Positions 1 through 7,653 of a DNA stretch of 64,000 nt are shown in pieces. This stretch comes from Saccharospirillum sp. (GTDB lineage: Bacteria > Pseudomonadota > Gammaproteobacteria > Pseudomonadales > Natronospirillaceae), in the NCBI GenBank assembly GCA_018402545.1, contig JAGYIL010000002.1, forward strand, positions 524,573-588,572, read 5' to 3'. Within the stretch, counting starts at the first letter, position 1, and the number at the start of each line of letters is the position of its first letter. The notes below the pieces were generated by a model. That model did no database searches. It saw nothing but the letters and a program-made list of their open reading frames with translations, and was not told where the DNA came from. The position numbers and the translations under genes are program-made.

Positions 1-914
1 AGAAAGGCCAGCCAGGCTCTCAGGCCGGTAAGGGTGTAAAGCGCCGAATCCTGGTTGGGCTTGCCTTGCCCGAAGTGGCGTTGCCGGGCGCGGCCGATGC
101 GCTCCAGTGTCACCAGCACCACCACAAACACCAGCATCATGCTGGCGATCTGGGCGGCACCGCCGAGGTTGCCCATGTTCAGCCAGGTATCGTAAACGCC
201 AAGGCTCAGGGTTCGAATCGCAAAATAGTCGACCGTGCCGAAATCGTTCAGGGTTTCCATCAGCGTCAGCGCCAGGCCGACGGCGATGGCTGGTCGGGCC
301 AGGGGCAACGACACCCGGTAGAAGCTCTGCCAGGGCGTGCAGCCCAGGGTTCGGCTGGCAGCCAGCACGTTGCTGCCCTGCTCCATAAAGGCCGCACGGG
401 CCATCAGATAGACATAAGGGTAGAGCACCAGCGACATCAGCACGATGGCGCCACCCATGCTGCGAATTTCCGGGAACCAGTAGTCCCGGCGGGTCTGCCA
501 GCCAAAGAGATCGCGCAGCGCGCCTTGCAGCGGGCCCGCGAATTCAAGCATATCGGTGTAGATAAAAGCTATAACGTAGGCCGGTACTGCAAACGGCAGC
601 AGCAGTGCCCATTCAAACACCCGTCGCCCCGGAAAGCGGCACAGGGTGACCAGCCAGGCGGTAGTGACCCCAATGACAAAACTCAGCAGGCCGACGCCCC
701 CCAGCAACAGCAGCGTGGCTTCAATGTAGCGAAACAGAACGGTGTTGTAGAGATGACGCCAGATGTTATCGGTCGGGAACAGGGCCAGGTAAAACACCGA
801 CAGTACCGGCAACACCACTAGCCCGGCGATGATGAACACCGTGGCCGGCCAGGCACGCAGATGCCTGAAAAACGGAATGCCCGGTCGGGTGCCCAGTGCT
901 GGCTGGTTGGCCAT
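1..914 (-). CDS. fbpB: Iron(III) ABC transporter permease, FbpB-like (partial)
   Basis: Inner-membrane permease of a ferric-iron ABC importer, partner of the binding protein encoded just upstream. It reads from ATG at 912-914 with no stop before the window edge, so 304 codons are present and the C-terminal part (second half of the usual duplicated fold) is missing. Several hydrophobic spans are visible, beginning with VFIIAGLVVLPVLSVFYLAL. A transporter inner-membrane EAA-type loop is seen in the stretch AASRTLGCTPWQSFYRVSLP (residues about 175-200). It lies 99 bp downstream of fbpA, behind a strong hairpin, so it is probably expressed at a lower level from the same transcript. The paralogous SfuB/CysT-type permeases are the alternative, but the neighbour settles iron as likely substrate. 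Confidence 0.85.
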   Translation of the reverse strand, partial: MANQPALGTRPGIPFFRHLRAWPATVFIIAGLVVLPVLSVFYLALFPTDNIWRHLYNTVLFRYIEATLLLLGGVGLLSFVIGVTTAWLVTLCRFPGRRVFEWALLLPFAVPAYVIAFIYTDMLEFAGPLQGALRDLFGWQTRRDYWFPEIRSMGGAIVLMSLVLYPYVYLMARAAFMEQGSNVLAASRTLGCTPWQSFYRVSLPLARPAIAVGLALTLMETLNDFGTVDYFAIRTLSLGVYDTWLNMGNLGGAAQIASMMLVFVVVLVTLERIGRARQRHFGQGKPNQDSALYTLTGLRAWLAF

Positions 915-956
915 TAATGCCTCTGTTACAGATAAAAGGAGTGGTCTGGTAGCGGA

Positions 957-985
957 CAAACAAAAACGGCAGCCGAAGCTGCCGT
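957..985 (-). terminator. Intra-operon hairpin terminator between fbpA and fbpB
   Basis: On the minus strand CGGCAGC, a TTCG tetraloop and GCTGCCG are followed by TTTTTGTTTG. This is a canonical intrinsic terminator placed between the binding protein and permease genes. It probably acts as a partial terminator, giving an excess of binding protein over permease. Confidence 0.8.
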
Positions 986-1013
986 GTGCAAGTTTACTGC
1001 AAGGCCGGGGTGC

Positions 1014-2060
1014 TTAGAAGTCGAAACCGACTTCATCGACCAGACGGGAGGCTTCATCGACGTGGTCAACGACGGCCGTCAGGCTGACGTCATCGGCCAC
1101 AAAGTCGCCCATGTATTGGTTCAGCAGGGCGGAGTAAGGCGTTCCGGGCTTGACCGGGAATTCGAAGTTTTCCTGGGCGTACATGTACTGCGCCAGATCC
1201 TGGCTCATGAATTCCAGCAGTTGTACCGCTTCGTCACGGTTTGGCGCGTGCTTGGCAACGGCGGCGCCGGAGATGAACATGTGCGTGCCCCGGTCTTCCT
1301 GGTTCGGGAAGACGATGTTGACCGAGTTGGCCCATTCAACCTGTTCCGGTTCCGCGGTGTTGGTGATCATCTTTCCGAAGTAGTAGGTGTTGCCCAGAGA
1401 CAGGTCGCATTCACCTTCCATAATGGCCTTCACCTGGCCACGGTCGTTACCCTGAGGGGTGCGCGCCAGGTTGTTCTTGACGCCTTCCAGCCAGGTTTTA
1501 GTGTATTCCTCGCCGTGGTGTTCGATCATCGAAGCGAACAACGACAGGTTGTAGTTGTGCTTGCCACTGCGCGTGCAGATGCGGCCTTCCCACTGAGGGT
1601 CTGCCAGTTCTTCATAGGTGGTGATTTCGCCTGGCTCGACGCGATCTTTCGAGGCGTAGATCACGCGGCCACGGGTGGTCAGGCCAAACCAGTGGTTGTC
1701 GTCGGCGCGGTACTGGGCCGGGATGTTGCTGGTGAGAATGTCGCTTTCAACCGCCTGGGTCAGGCCTTTGTCGTAGGCGTCGACCAGAATGGTGGTGTTT
1801 GGCGTCAGGATAATATCGGCTGGGCTGTTGCGGCCTTCCTGCTCGATGCGCTCATTCAGGCCGGAGCTGGCGTAGATGACATTGGTTTCAATGCCGGTCT
1901 GCTGGGTAAAGGCGTTCAGCAGGGGTTCGATCAGAAATGCCTGGCGGTAGGAGTAAATGTTTACTTCCTCGGCCTGGGCGGCAGTTACGGTCAGGCTGGC
2001 GGCCAGCGGCAGGGCCGCGAGCGTCAGGTGTTTCACTGTGCGTTTGATAGTCGTTGTCAT
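1014..2060 (-). CDS. fbpA: Periplasmic iron(III)-binding protein, FbpA/FutA type
   Basis: Binds ferric iron in the periplasm and delivers it to the FbpB permease. The 348-residue product has a Sec signal peptide ending about residue 30 (VTAAQA|EE), then the class-1 solute-binding fold beginning VNIYSYRQ. The adjacent tyrosines Y226-Y227 in GNTYYFGKM correspond to the iron-liganding tyrosine pair of this family. The start ATG (2058-2060) is preceded by GGAG at a good distance. A Fur-like box lies 32 bp upstream of the start codon, so repression by iron is expected. The gene is monocistronic or read through weakly into fbpB past the hairpin at 957-985. Confidence 0.92.
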   Translation of the reverse strand: MTTTIKRTVKHLTLAALPLAASLTVTAAQAEEVNIYSYRQAFLIEPLLNAFTQQTGIETNVIYASSGLNERIEQEGRNSPADIILTPNTTILVDAYDKGLTQAVESDILTSNIPAQYRADDNHWFGLTTRGRVIYASKDRVEPGEITTYEELADPQWEGRICTRSGKHNYNLSLFASMIEHHGEEYTKTWLEGVKNNLARTPQGNDRGQVKAIMEGECDLSLGNTYYFGKMITNTAEPEQVEWANSVNIVFPNQEDRGTHMFISGAAVAKHAPNRDEAVQLLEFMSQDLAQYMYAQENFEFPVKPGTPYSALLNQYMGDFVADDVSLTAVVDHVDEASRLVDEVGFDF

Positions 2061-2091
2061 TCTTGATCTCCATTGCGAAAGGCTTTCAACA

Positions 2092-2106
2092 TGATAAGTA
2101 TTCTCA
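2092..2106. promoter_or_regulatory. Fur box
   Basis: TGATAAG-T-ATTCTCA is a 7-1-7 inverted repeat matching the TGATAAT-N-ATTATCA Fur consensus at 12 of 14 positions. It lies 32-46 bp upstream of the fbpA start codon, consistent with iron-dependent repression. Confidence 0.75.
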
Positions 2107-2278
2107 GTTGTGTGTGAGTCGCTGTCAATAGACGCAATCGCCGAAAGTCACGAATAAGGGGTTTTAAGGGGGGTCCTGGCAAATGTCTGATGGCATGGTG
2201 AATCCCAAGCAGGCTGCTAGACTGGCTGGTGTGCTGCCTTAGCCCGATCAGCAAGCCCACTACGGGCAGGAGTGACCG

Positions 2279-2707
2279 ATGATCCGACACGCCACCAATA
2301 CCGATTTCCACGAGCTGGCCGAGCTATACCAGGATGCCAGCCTGATCGCCCACCCCTTTATCGACCCCGACTACATCGCCCGGGATATGCGTCACCTGCG
2401 CGAGCACCGGCTACCGCTGGAGCAGGCGTTTCTGTGGGAGCGACAGGGTGACATTGCCGGGTACATTGCGCTGGAGGGCAAACGGATTAATGGTTTGTTC
2501 ATCAAGGTGGAGCATCAGCGCAAGGGCATCGGCCGGGAGCTGGTCGAGCACGTGAAGCAGCTACACGACGAGTTGCGGGTCAAGGTGTTTCAGGAGAACT
2601 ATCAGGCGCAGCGATTCTATTTCGCGATGGGGTTCGAGATTGTTCCCGAAGCGGACGCTCCGGAAGACGGGCCACACGCCCAATATTGCATGCGCTGGCC
2701 CGTTTAG
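2279..2707 (+). CDS. GNAT family N-acetyltransferase
   Basis: Predicted acetyl-CoA-dependent N-acetyltransferase of 142 residues, substrate unknown. The acetyl-CoA binding signature (Q/R-x-x-G-x-G/A) is visible as HQRKGIGRELVEHV about residues 80-93, followed by the C-terminal NYQAQRFYFAMGFE motif typical of the fold. The start ATG is preceded by AGGAG. It is divergent from fbpA across a 218-bp region and is followed by a large palindromic repeat rather than another gene. YafP/RimI-like relatives usually have the same size. Confidence 0.85.
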   Translation: MIRHATNTDFHELAELYQDASLIAHPFIDPDYIARDMRHLREHRLPLEQAFLWERQGDIAGYIALEGKRINGLFIKVEHQRKGIGRELVEHVKQLHDELRVKVFQENYQAQRFYFAMGFEIVPEADAPEDGPHAQYCMRWPV

Positions 2708-2734
2708 ATGAGTGGGCATAACCCGCGGCAGCTA

Positions 2735-2898
2735 CCAGTGGTACCTCTGCAGGGTCGGCGTGAATCCGTCCATGGAGCCTAGGCCGCATGATATGAATCC
2801 CATCCATGGGATTCCCCCTACGGGCTCGCTGCGCTCATGCTAAAACGCTCCCGGCGTTTTAGTCCCTGTTGCGGCCTACCCTGCAGAGGCACCACTGG
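2735..2898. repeat. Long intergenic palindrome, CCATGG-core family, copy 1
   Basis: Arms CCAGTGGTACCTCTGCAGGGT (first 20 bases CCAGTGGTACCTCTGCAGGG; 2735-2755) and its complement at 2878-2898 pair at 20 of 21 positions. Inside lies the conserved core CCGTCCATGGAGCCTAG, then a hairpin with an ATCCATGG loop, a 9-bp CTAAAACGC/GCGTTTTAG hairpin and GCGGCCTACCC. Copies 2 and 3 (7174-7268, 9060-9150) share the core but have unrelated arms. This copy is longer than the others because of an extra hairpin segment. It sits between convergent genes. Confidence 0.8.
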
Positions 2899-2933
2899 CA
2901 TCTGCCGCTCACATTTTGCTCACTCCTACTACA

Positions 2934-4709
2934 TTACTGCTGTTGCACCTGATACACGCTCAATGTGCCGCTAACTTCGTTGGCAACCAGCAACAGGGCA
3001 ACGCCCGACGGGCTCTGGCTGGCAGGTATGAATTGCATGCCTTCCGGGGCCAGGTCGCCGGCTTGTGCGGCCGTTGCGCTGGTTACTTCACCGTCTTCAG
3101 TGGCGACGTCGGCGTCGTAATTGCGGTGGTTGGTGTAGGCCACAAACTCAACCGCTTCCGGGTCGGTGATGTCGAAGGTCATGAAACCGCCCATGCGCTC
3201 CAGGCCGATAAAAGCCAGGGTGCGGTCACCCAATTGTCCCAGTGCCAGTCCTTCGGGCTCGGGCCCTTTGTTGTCGCTGCGGTCATCGATGGCCAGTTCG
3301 TTATCGGTGGTGTTGAAGTAATCGGGGAAACGATCCGCCGTGATGCGTTCTATCAGATCACCGGAGTCGTACACCAGGGCGCCGATGTCGTCGAAAATCG
3401 CGAATGAACGGGCACCGTAGGCGTAAACGGCTTCATAGACGCCATCGCCGTCGCGGTCACCCAGTGTTTTATTGATTTTCAGGTCAGCGATGTCGTCGAA
3501 ACCGGTCAGCGAGCTATCCAGTTGTACGTCGCCGATTTCAGTTTCGTCGGTGTACACCAGGCAGCCGTCGCCTTCATCCCATTCGTATTGCCCCAAGGGC
3601 AGCGGGCCCCTGCATTGATCTTCGGTTTCAGCGTCTGAAAAATACTCGCGTGCGTCGCCTTCGTTGGCTGTGACCACGTAGTTGCGGCCGTTAACACTGT
3701 AGCTAGCGATGCTGTCTGGCTGATAGATACCGAACAAGCCGGTATAAGTCGACAGGGCGGCTTGTTCATCGTTCTTGTTGGCATCCAGGCTGTTTTCTAC
3801 GAGTCCGTGATCCTTGAAGCCCAGCGGGAATAGCCCGGTGATGCTGGGGGTTTCGTTCAGACTGATTCTCGCCAGGGCGTTGTTTTCCTGCAGCGCAACA
3901 AAGGCGGTGCGGCTGTCGGGCGTGACGGTAATGTATTCCGGTTCCAGGTCTTGCGACAGACGCGTGTAGGCCGGGTCCGGGTTGTTGCCGGTGATGATAT
4001 CGGGATGGTAGTTGTCGTCAAAGCCATTGAAGTTCAGCTGAATCGCCAGATCATCCGGGATGCCCCGGGTAATCGGAATGACAGAGATGCTGCCTTCGGG
4101 GTCGATCAGGTAGTCTCCGCTGGGCTCGCCTTCGTTGGCGACCAGTACAAAGCGGCCATCGGGTGAGAAGGTCACCATGTCGGGCAAGGCTCCGGCCATC
4201 ACGCCTTTGACGAAGTCGGTGTCGCCCTGATCGTTGAGGCGATAAAACAGAATGGCACCCTTATCGACCTTGTTTTCATTCTCGACGGCAATAGCCAGCA
4301 AGTCACCGTGCACGGCTAGGCTGTTGGCTCCGCCGATCATGATCTTGCGCTGGCCCATAAAGGGGTCTGCCACCCATACCTGCTCCGGTACCGCATCGCT
4401 GCGATCGGCCAGATTGCTTAGGGTGTAGGGGTTAACCGCTGGCTCAGACAGCAGGTTGCTGATGCGTACGGCATTCACGCGGCCGGTTGCGCCGTTGGTC
4501 AGATAGGCATAGCCCGATGCACGGTGATAGGCGACGATTTCGGCGGCACTTTCATCGAAAATGCCGCTGGTGTAGCGGCCTACCATATCGATTTGTACGC
4601 TGGGGTCGCCGGCGGGCAAGGCGCGGTCGGCAGACTGGGTCGGGTTAGTGCTGCAGGCGCTGAGCGTCAGGCCGGCAGCCAGGCTTAAAGCAAAGGGTTT
4701 TAGGGTCAT
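2934..4709 (-). CDS. Choice-of-anchor I family beta-propeller lipoprotein, probably phosphate-regulated
   Basis: Secreted lipoprotein of 591 residues. The start chosen is ATG at 4707-4709, with AGGA upstream and an immediate lipoprotein signal (LAAGLTLSAC; lipobox LSAC). The mature part has propeller-like repeats (for example VTFSPDGRFVLVANEGEP and PEYITVTPDSRTAFVALQEN) and an acidic EGLALGQLGDRTLAFIGLER stretch, as in choice-of-anchor I proteins that occur beside or fused to alkaline phosphatase/phytase-like enzymes. A larger reading frame extends upstream to 4946 but has no signal sequence at its start. Tandem Pho-box repeats 61 bp upstream suggest induction under phosphate starvation. Catalytic function is not established. 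Confidence 0.75.
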   Translation of the reverse strand: MTLKPFALSLAAGLTLSACSTNPTQSADRALPAGDPSVQIDMVGRYTSGIFDESAAEIVAYHRASGYAYLTNGATGRVNAVRISNLLSEPAVNPYTLSNLADRSDAVPEQVWVADPFMGQRKIMIGGANSLAVHGDLLAIAVENENKVDKGAILFYRLNDQGDTDFVKGVMAGALPDMVTFSPDGRFVLVANEGEPSGDYLIDPEGSISVIPITRGIPDDLAIQLNFNGFDDNYHPDIITGNNPDPAYTRLSQDLEPEYITVTPDSRTAFVALQENNALARISLNETPSITGLFPLGFKDHGLVENSLDANKNDEQAALSTYTGLFGIYQPDSIASYSVNGRNYVVTANEGDAREYFSDAETEDQCRGPLPLGQYEWDEGDGCLVYTDETEIGDVQLDSSLTGFDDIADLKINKTLGDRDGDGVYEAVYAYGARSFAIFDDIGALVYDSGDLIERITADRFPDYFNTTDNELAIDDRSDNKGPEPEGLALGQLGDRTLAFIGLERMGGFMTFDITDPEAVEFVAYTNHRNYDADVATEDGEVTSATAAQAGDLAPEGMQFIPASQSPSGVALLLVANEVSGTLSVYQVQQQ

Positions 4710-4740
4710 TTCGGCATCCTGTCGTTGGTCGGTGAGTGTT

Positions 4741-4746
4741 GTTATA
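4741..4746 (-). promoter_or_regulatory. Candidate -10 element of the Pho-type promoter
   Basis: On the minus strand TATAAC lies 23 bp downstream of the last Pho half-site and 31 bp upstream of the lipoprotein start codon. It is the best -10 match in this promoter region. Confidence 0.45.
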
Positions 4747-4769
4747 CCCAAGCACGCTACGGAGCCTGT

Positions 4770-4809
4770 GTGACAGCCTGACGACAAAATGGTGACAGCA
4801 AAACGACAA
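4770..4809 (-). promoter_or_regulatory. Tandem Pho box (four half-sites)
   Basis: Read on the minus strand: TTGTCGT-TTTG-CTGTCAC-CATT-TTGTCGT-CAGG-CTGTCAC. These are four 7-bp half-sites with exact 4-bp spacers, each matching the PhoB consensus CTGTCAT at 5 or 6 of 7 positions with the 11-bp period of Pho boxes. They lie upstream of the lipoprotein gene and read towards it. The divergent LysE gene might also be affected. Confidence 0.8.
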
Positions 4810-4933
4810 GCGGCTTTCATGCGGATGACATTGGTTCTGGCTTTGGTTAGTCTTTCCCGATCCAAGTCGGGTGCGGTCTGACATAAACCCCAAAACACGC
4901 GACGATCAAGACACGACTCTTCAGAGGTGAACT

Positions 4934-5548
4934 GTGACCTGGGCAACCTGGCTGGCGGTGGTAAGTATTTGCATGTTGGGCGCGATGTCGCCTGGCCCTT
5001 CGCTGGCGGTGGTGCTCAAGCAAACCCTGGCGGGCGGGCGCTCCAACGGCATTGTTGTGGCGCTGACGCACGGTCTGGGCATTGGCCTCTACGCGTTACT
5101 GAGTATTTTTGGCCTGGCAGCACTAATCACCGCCTCACCGGTCGCCTTCACCGCCTTGCAATGGAGCGGTGCACTTTACCTGGCCTGGCTCGGCGTTAAG
5201 GGGCTGCGCGCGCGGGCCAACCCCGATGCCAAATTACCGGATGTACCTACCACCGCCAGCGCCGCCCGGGATGGTTTTCTGGTGGTGTTCCTGAACCCCA
5301 AGGTCGCGGTGTTCTTCATTGCCCTGTTCAGTCAGGTTGTCGGTGCCGATACCTCAGTGCTGGCCAAGCTGGGTTACGCCGCCACCGCCATGGTGATTGA
5401 CGGCGGCTGGTACCTGGTGGTGGCCTGGTTGTTCTCGACGCCCGCCTGGCTGGACCGTCTGAAGCGGCATTCAGTCTGGTTCGAGCGGGTATTCGGAGTC
5501 ATTCTGGTAGGGCTGGCAGGCCGGCTGGTGGTGTCGATTCTGAAGTAG
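4934..5548 (+). CDS. LysE/RhtB family amino-acid exporter
   Basis: Inner-membrane efflux protein of 204 residues, probably exporting an amino acid or derivative. The family signature GAMSPGPSLAVVLKQTLAGG occupies residues 16-35, and about six hydrophobic segments follow, with the conserved FLNPK motif near residue 120 (VVFLNPKVAVFF). GTG at 4934 is used as start because AGAGGTG precedes it and it opens directly into the first membrane span. It is divergent from the Pho-boxed lipoprotein gene. A 9-bp hairpin (5577-5600) lies downstream. Confidence 0.88.
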   Translation: MTWATWLAVVSICMLGAMSPGPSLAVVLKQTLAGGRSNGIVVALTHGLGIGLYALLSIFGLAALITASPVAFTALQWSGALYLAWLGVKGLRARANPDAKLPDVPTTASAARDGFLVVFLNPKVAVFFIALFSQVVGADTSVLAKLGYAATAMVIDGGWYLVVAWLFSTPAWLDRLKRHSVWFERVFGVILVGLAGRLVVSILK

Positions 5549-5576
5549 CTGAAATACGGCATTAGAACTAACCTTC

Positions 5577-5600
5577 CCGGGTCAGATCAAACTGACCCGG
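5577..5600. terminator. Hairpin between convergent genes
   Basis: CCGGGTCAG-ATCAAA-CTGACCCGG is a perfect 9-bp stem between the LysE gene and the convergent MBL gene. No clear U-tract follows on either side, so it could end transcription only imperfectly. Confidence 0.55.
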
Positions 5601-5615
5601 CAGTGTCGCCCTCTC

Positions 5616-6461
5616 TCAAACAGCAACCGTCTCGTCGGCAACGGAAAACTTTCCTTTCTCATCCTTGATCACCCGGCCCGCAGCAATGTTGGGGTCGTGG
5701 GTGAAGAACAGCCGTCCGTTGCGTCTGGCCAGGTCGGACAGCAGGCGTCGTTTCTCGTCGATCAGCGCTTCCGGAAAGCGGTCGTAGCCCATGGTGATGG
5801 GCAGGTGTACCCAGGCTTTGCCGGGAATCAGGTCGGCGGCAAACACCAGGGGGCCGTCATCGGTCTGAATTTCGGTCAGTAACATGCCCGGTGTGTGGCC
5901 ATCGCTGTAATGAAAGCGATAAGCATCGCCCAGGCGTTTCGACCGGGTACCGTTGATTCGCTCAAGCCGGCCCGAGGCTTCCAGCAGGGCGGGTAACTCG
6001 GGAATAAACGATGCCTTGTCTCGCGGGTGTGGCTGAATCGCCCGCTGCCACGCCTGTTCACCCACAATAAACCAGGCGTTTTTGAACACCAGCTGCGGCG
6101 CTTTGCCTTCCTGCCAGGCACTGAGCAGCCCACCGGCGTGATCGAAATGCAGGTGAGATAACACCACGATGTCGATGTCATCGGGCCCCAGGCCAAGGCC
6201 GGCCAGGGCGTCCAGCAGGCAATGCTGCGCCTCCTGCACCCCATAGCGCTCACGCAGGTCTGGCGGGAAAAATGCGCCGACACCGGTTTCAAACAGGATG
6301 TTTCGATCTGCTTCCTGCACCAGCAGGCAGCGACAGTTGAGATCGATCCGGTTCTGGTCATCGCTGGGGAGCCAGCGCTCCCACAAGGCCTTGGGGGCGT
6401 TGCCAAACATGGCTCCGCCATCCAGTTTCTGGGAGTTTCCGAGCAGGGCGTGCAGTTTCAT
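5616..6461 (-). CDS. MBL-fold metallo-hydrolase
   Basis: Metallo-beta-lactamase-fold hydrolase of 281 residues, substrate unknown. The dinuclear metal motif HxHxDH is present as [10 protein letters not shown] about residues 101-110. A second metal-ligand region is SDGHTPGML near residue 190, and [10 protein letters not shown] near 255 carries the last conserved His. The start ATG follows AGGAGACCAGA, a good ribosome binding site. Quorum-quenching lactonases and related hydrolases share this size and motif order, but nothing here decides among them. It is the first gene downstream of the candidate small RNA on the same strand, beyond that RNA's terminator. Confidence 0.85.
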   Translation of the reverse strand: MKLHALLGNSQKLDGGAMFGNAPKALWERWLPSDDQNRIDLNCRCLLVQEADRNILFETGVGAFFPPDLRERYGVQEAQHCLLDALAGLGLGPDDIDIVVLSHLHFDHAGGLLSAWQEGKAPQLVFKNAWFIVGEQAWQRAIQPHPRDKASFIPELPALLEASGRLERINGTRSKRLGDAYRFHYSDGHTPGMLLTEIQTDDGPLVFAADLIPGKAWVHLPITMGYDRFPEALIDEKRRLLSDLARRNGRLFFTHDPNIAAGRVIKDEKGKFSVADETVAV

Positions 6462-6646
6462 TCTGGTCTCCTGTGGCAGGCATGACCTTACCTTAGGCGT
6501 TCGACGGCCCGCTTCACAGGTCAGCGACCACTGAGAAACCCGTTTGCAATGTCACGACGGCGTTACGAGACGAGCGAAAGCGCTGACCCGGGCGTTTTGA
6601 TGGTGGAAGGTGCACGGTGAGGGATTATAAAACAGACAGACACAGC

Positions 6647-6667
6647 AAAATCGCCCGGAGGGGGCGA
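6647..6667 (-). terminator. Intrinsic terminator of the small RNA
   Basis: Minus strand TCGCCC, loop CCTCC, GGGCGA, then TTTT. The stem is 6 bp and GC-rich, and the U-tract is short. Confidence 0.65.
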
Positions 6668-6865
6668 CTCGATCAATACAGTGAATCGATGCAGATAATA
6701 CACGTGATGATCACGTAGGTTAGCAAATTAGCTAAGCCGGCCCTGTTGTTGTTTTTAGGAGGCCTTAAATAAAAACTGTGCCCTTGTTATTGTTTTTGGG
6801 CGGGCACGTATCGTTCTTATCTCACCCTGTTTTTGTTTTTGTTTGTGGGTGTCTTTATCGTTGTG
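6647..6865 (-). ncRNA. Candidate CrcZ-like Hfq/Crc-decoy small RNA
   Basis: Predicted transcript of about 220 nt on the minus strand, from a sigma54 promoter to an intrinsic terminator. Read in RNA sense it has three successive hairpins with A-rich loops: stem CACCC/GGGTG (6847-6851 with 6823-6827) enclosing CAAACAAAAACAAAAACA; stem GTGCCC/GGGCAC (6802-6807 with 6778-6783) enclosing AAAAACAATAACAA; stem GGCC/GGCC (6761-6764 with 6739-6742) enclosing AAAAACAACAACA. A fourth hairpin ACGTGAT/ATCACGT and a terminator TCGCCC-CCTCC-GGGCGA-TTTT (6647-6667) follow. Repeated AANAANAA (CA) motifs plus a sigma54 promoter are the hallmarks of Pseudomonas CrcZ/CrcY, which titrate Hfq/Crc. No open reading frame is credible here. 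Identity as CrcZ is inference. Confidence 0.72.
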
Positions 6866-6875
6866 CGTAGATGAT

Positions 6876-6891
6876 TGCAGTCTGCGTGCCA
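6876..6891 (-). promoter_or_regulatory. Sigma54 (-24/-12) promoter
   Basis: Minus strand CTGGCACG-CAGA-CTGCA matches the consensus YTGGCACG-N4-TTGCW at all but one position, with GG and GC exactly 12 bp apart. It predicts a start near 6865, just ahead of the first A-rich hairpin. A sigma54 promoter needs an upstream-bound activator. Confidence 0.8.
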
Positions 6892-6997
6892 GTTTTAAAA
6901 AGTACTTTAAAAACAACAACTTAGAAAATACCGTTCAATATGTGACCAGTCAGCAGTCTGGCTAACATCGCTTTACACCATGCTGACGTGTGTATAG

Positions 6998-7066
6998 GTA
7001 ACACTTGGGGAGTGTCAGTAACACTTTTAGAATCCCGTTCGATCACTTTACCCGCGCGGGTTACCT
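6998..7066. promoter_or_regulatory. Possible enhancer (activator) sites for the sigma54 promoter
   Basis: Two GTAACACTT copies start at 6998 and 7018, giving GTAACA-N14-GTAACA. A near-palindrome TTACCCGCGCGGGTTAC follows at 7049-7065, whose half repeats the GTAAC motif in opposite orientation. They lie about 135-200 bp upstream of the predicted RNA start, the usual position for an NtrC-family activator such as CbrB. The factor is not identified. Confidence 0.45.
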
Positions 7067-7173
7067 AACATTACAGTATGCGCAGTGAATTTGACGCCAT
7101 GACCGCAGGAAGGCGGTACAATCTTGGCTTGCGGTGGCTGTGTTTGCTTTTCTGCCATGGGTCCGTACTGGCC

Positions 7174-7268
7174 GCCGGGTGGGCCTATCCGGGGGCGGCA
7201 TGAACCCGTCCATGGGGCCTAGACTTCGGCATCCATGCCTCAGACTACCCCGGATAGGCCCACCCGGC
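7174..7268. repeat. Long intergenic palindrome, CCATGG-core family, copy 2
   Basis: A perfect 21-bp inverted repeat (7174-7194 with 7248-7268; arm starts GCCGGGTGGGCCTATC) encloses the core CCGTCCATGGGGCCTAGAC, a GGCATCCATGCC hairpin and GACTACCC. The core matches copies 1 and 3, while the arms do not. It lies 95 bp upstream of the HlyU-like gene. Confidence 0.85.
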
Positions 7269-7362
7269 AGCCAGCACTCGGTCTGTCGCAAAGTTTATGC
7301 AGAGTTGATTGAACTCAGTCGCCATAACAATAAACGCACGACTGCGGCAGCAGTAAGGAAAA

Positions 7363-7647
7363 ATGATGTTTGGATGGTTAAAGAAAGCAATGGCCGGTGG
7401 GCCGGCAAGCCCGCGGGAAGTGAAGGGTGAAACGATTGAGTACAAAGGGTACCAGGTGACACCAACGCCGATTCCCGAAGGCGGTCAGTACCGGGTTAGC
7501 GGCATCATTGTTAAGCCGGGCGAGCCGGAACAGCGCCATACCTTTATTCGGTCTGACCTGGTCGCCGGTGAAGATGAAGCCTGTAATTTTACGCTGGTGA
7601 AGGCGCGATTGATGATTGACCAGTTGGGTGATCGGATCTTTGATTAA
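7363..7647 (+). CDS. HlyU family regulator
   Basis: Small protein of 94 residues that matches the HlyU family in whole length: EYKGYQVTPTPIPEGGQYRV (residues 25-44) followed by RHTFIRSDLVAGEDEA and the C-terminal KARLMIDQLGDRIFD. HlyU-named proteins were first seen as regulators of Vibrio haemolysin, but most homologues including this one have no assigned target. ATG 7363 is doubled (ATGATG), with AAGGAAAA upstream. An AACAATAA motif lies about 30 nt before the start. Transcription ends at the hairpin 7654-7681. Confidence 0.82.
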   Translation: MMFGWLKKAMAGGPASPREVKGETIEYKGYQVTPTPIPEGGQYRVSGIIVKPGEPEQRHTFIRSDLVAGEDEACNFTLVKARLMIDQLGDRIFD

Positions 7648-7653
7648 AGATCG

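Noticed and set aside
6751..6768. AGGAGG on the plus strand as a ribosome binding site
   Set aside because: No start codon follows at a useful distance and no frame opens. It is the complement of the CCTCCT side of a small-RNA hairpin.
7091..7122. TTGACG...TACAAT as an hlyU promoter
   Set aside because: The spacer is 20 bp, too long for a usual sigma70 promoter, and the downstream palindrome would lie in the leader.
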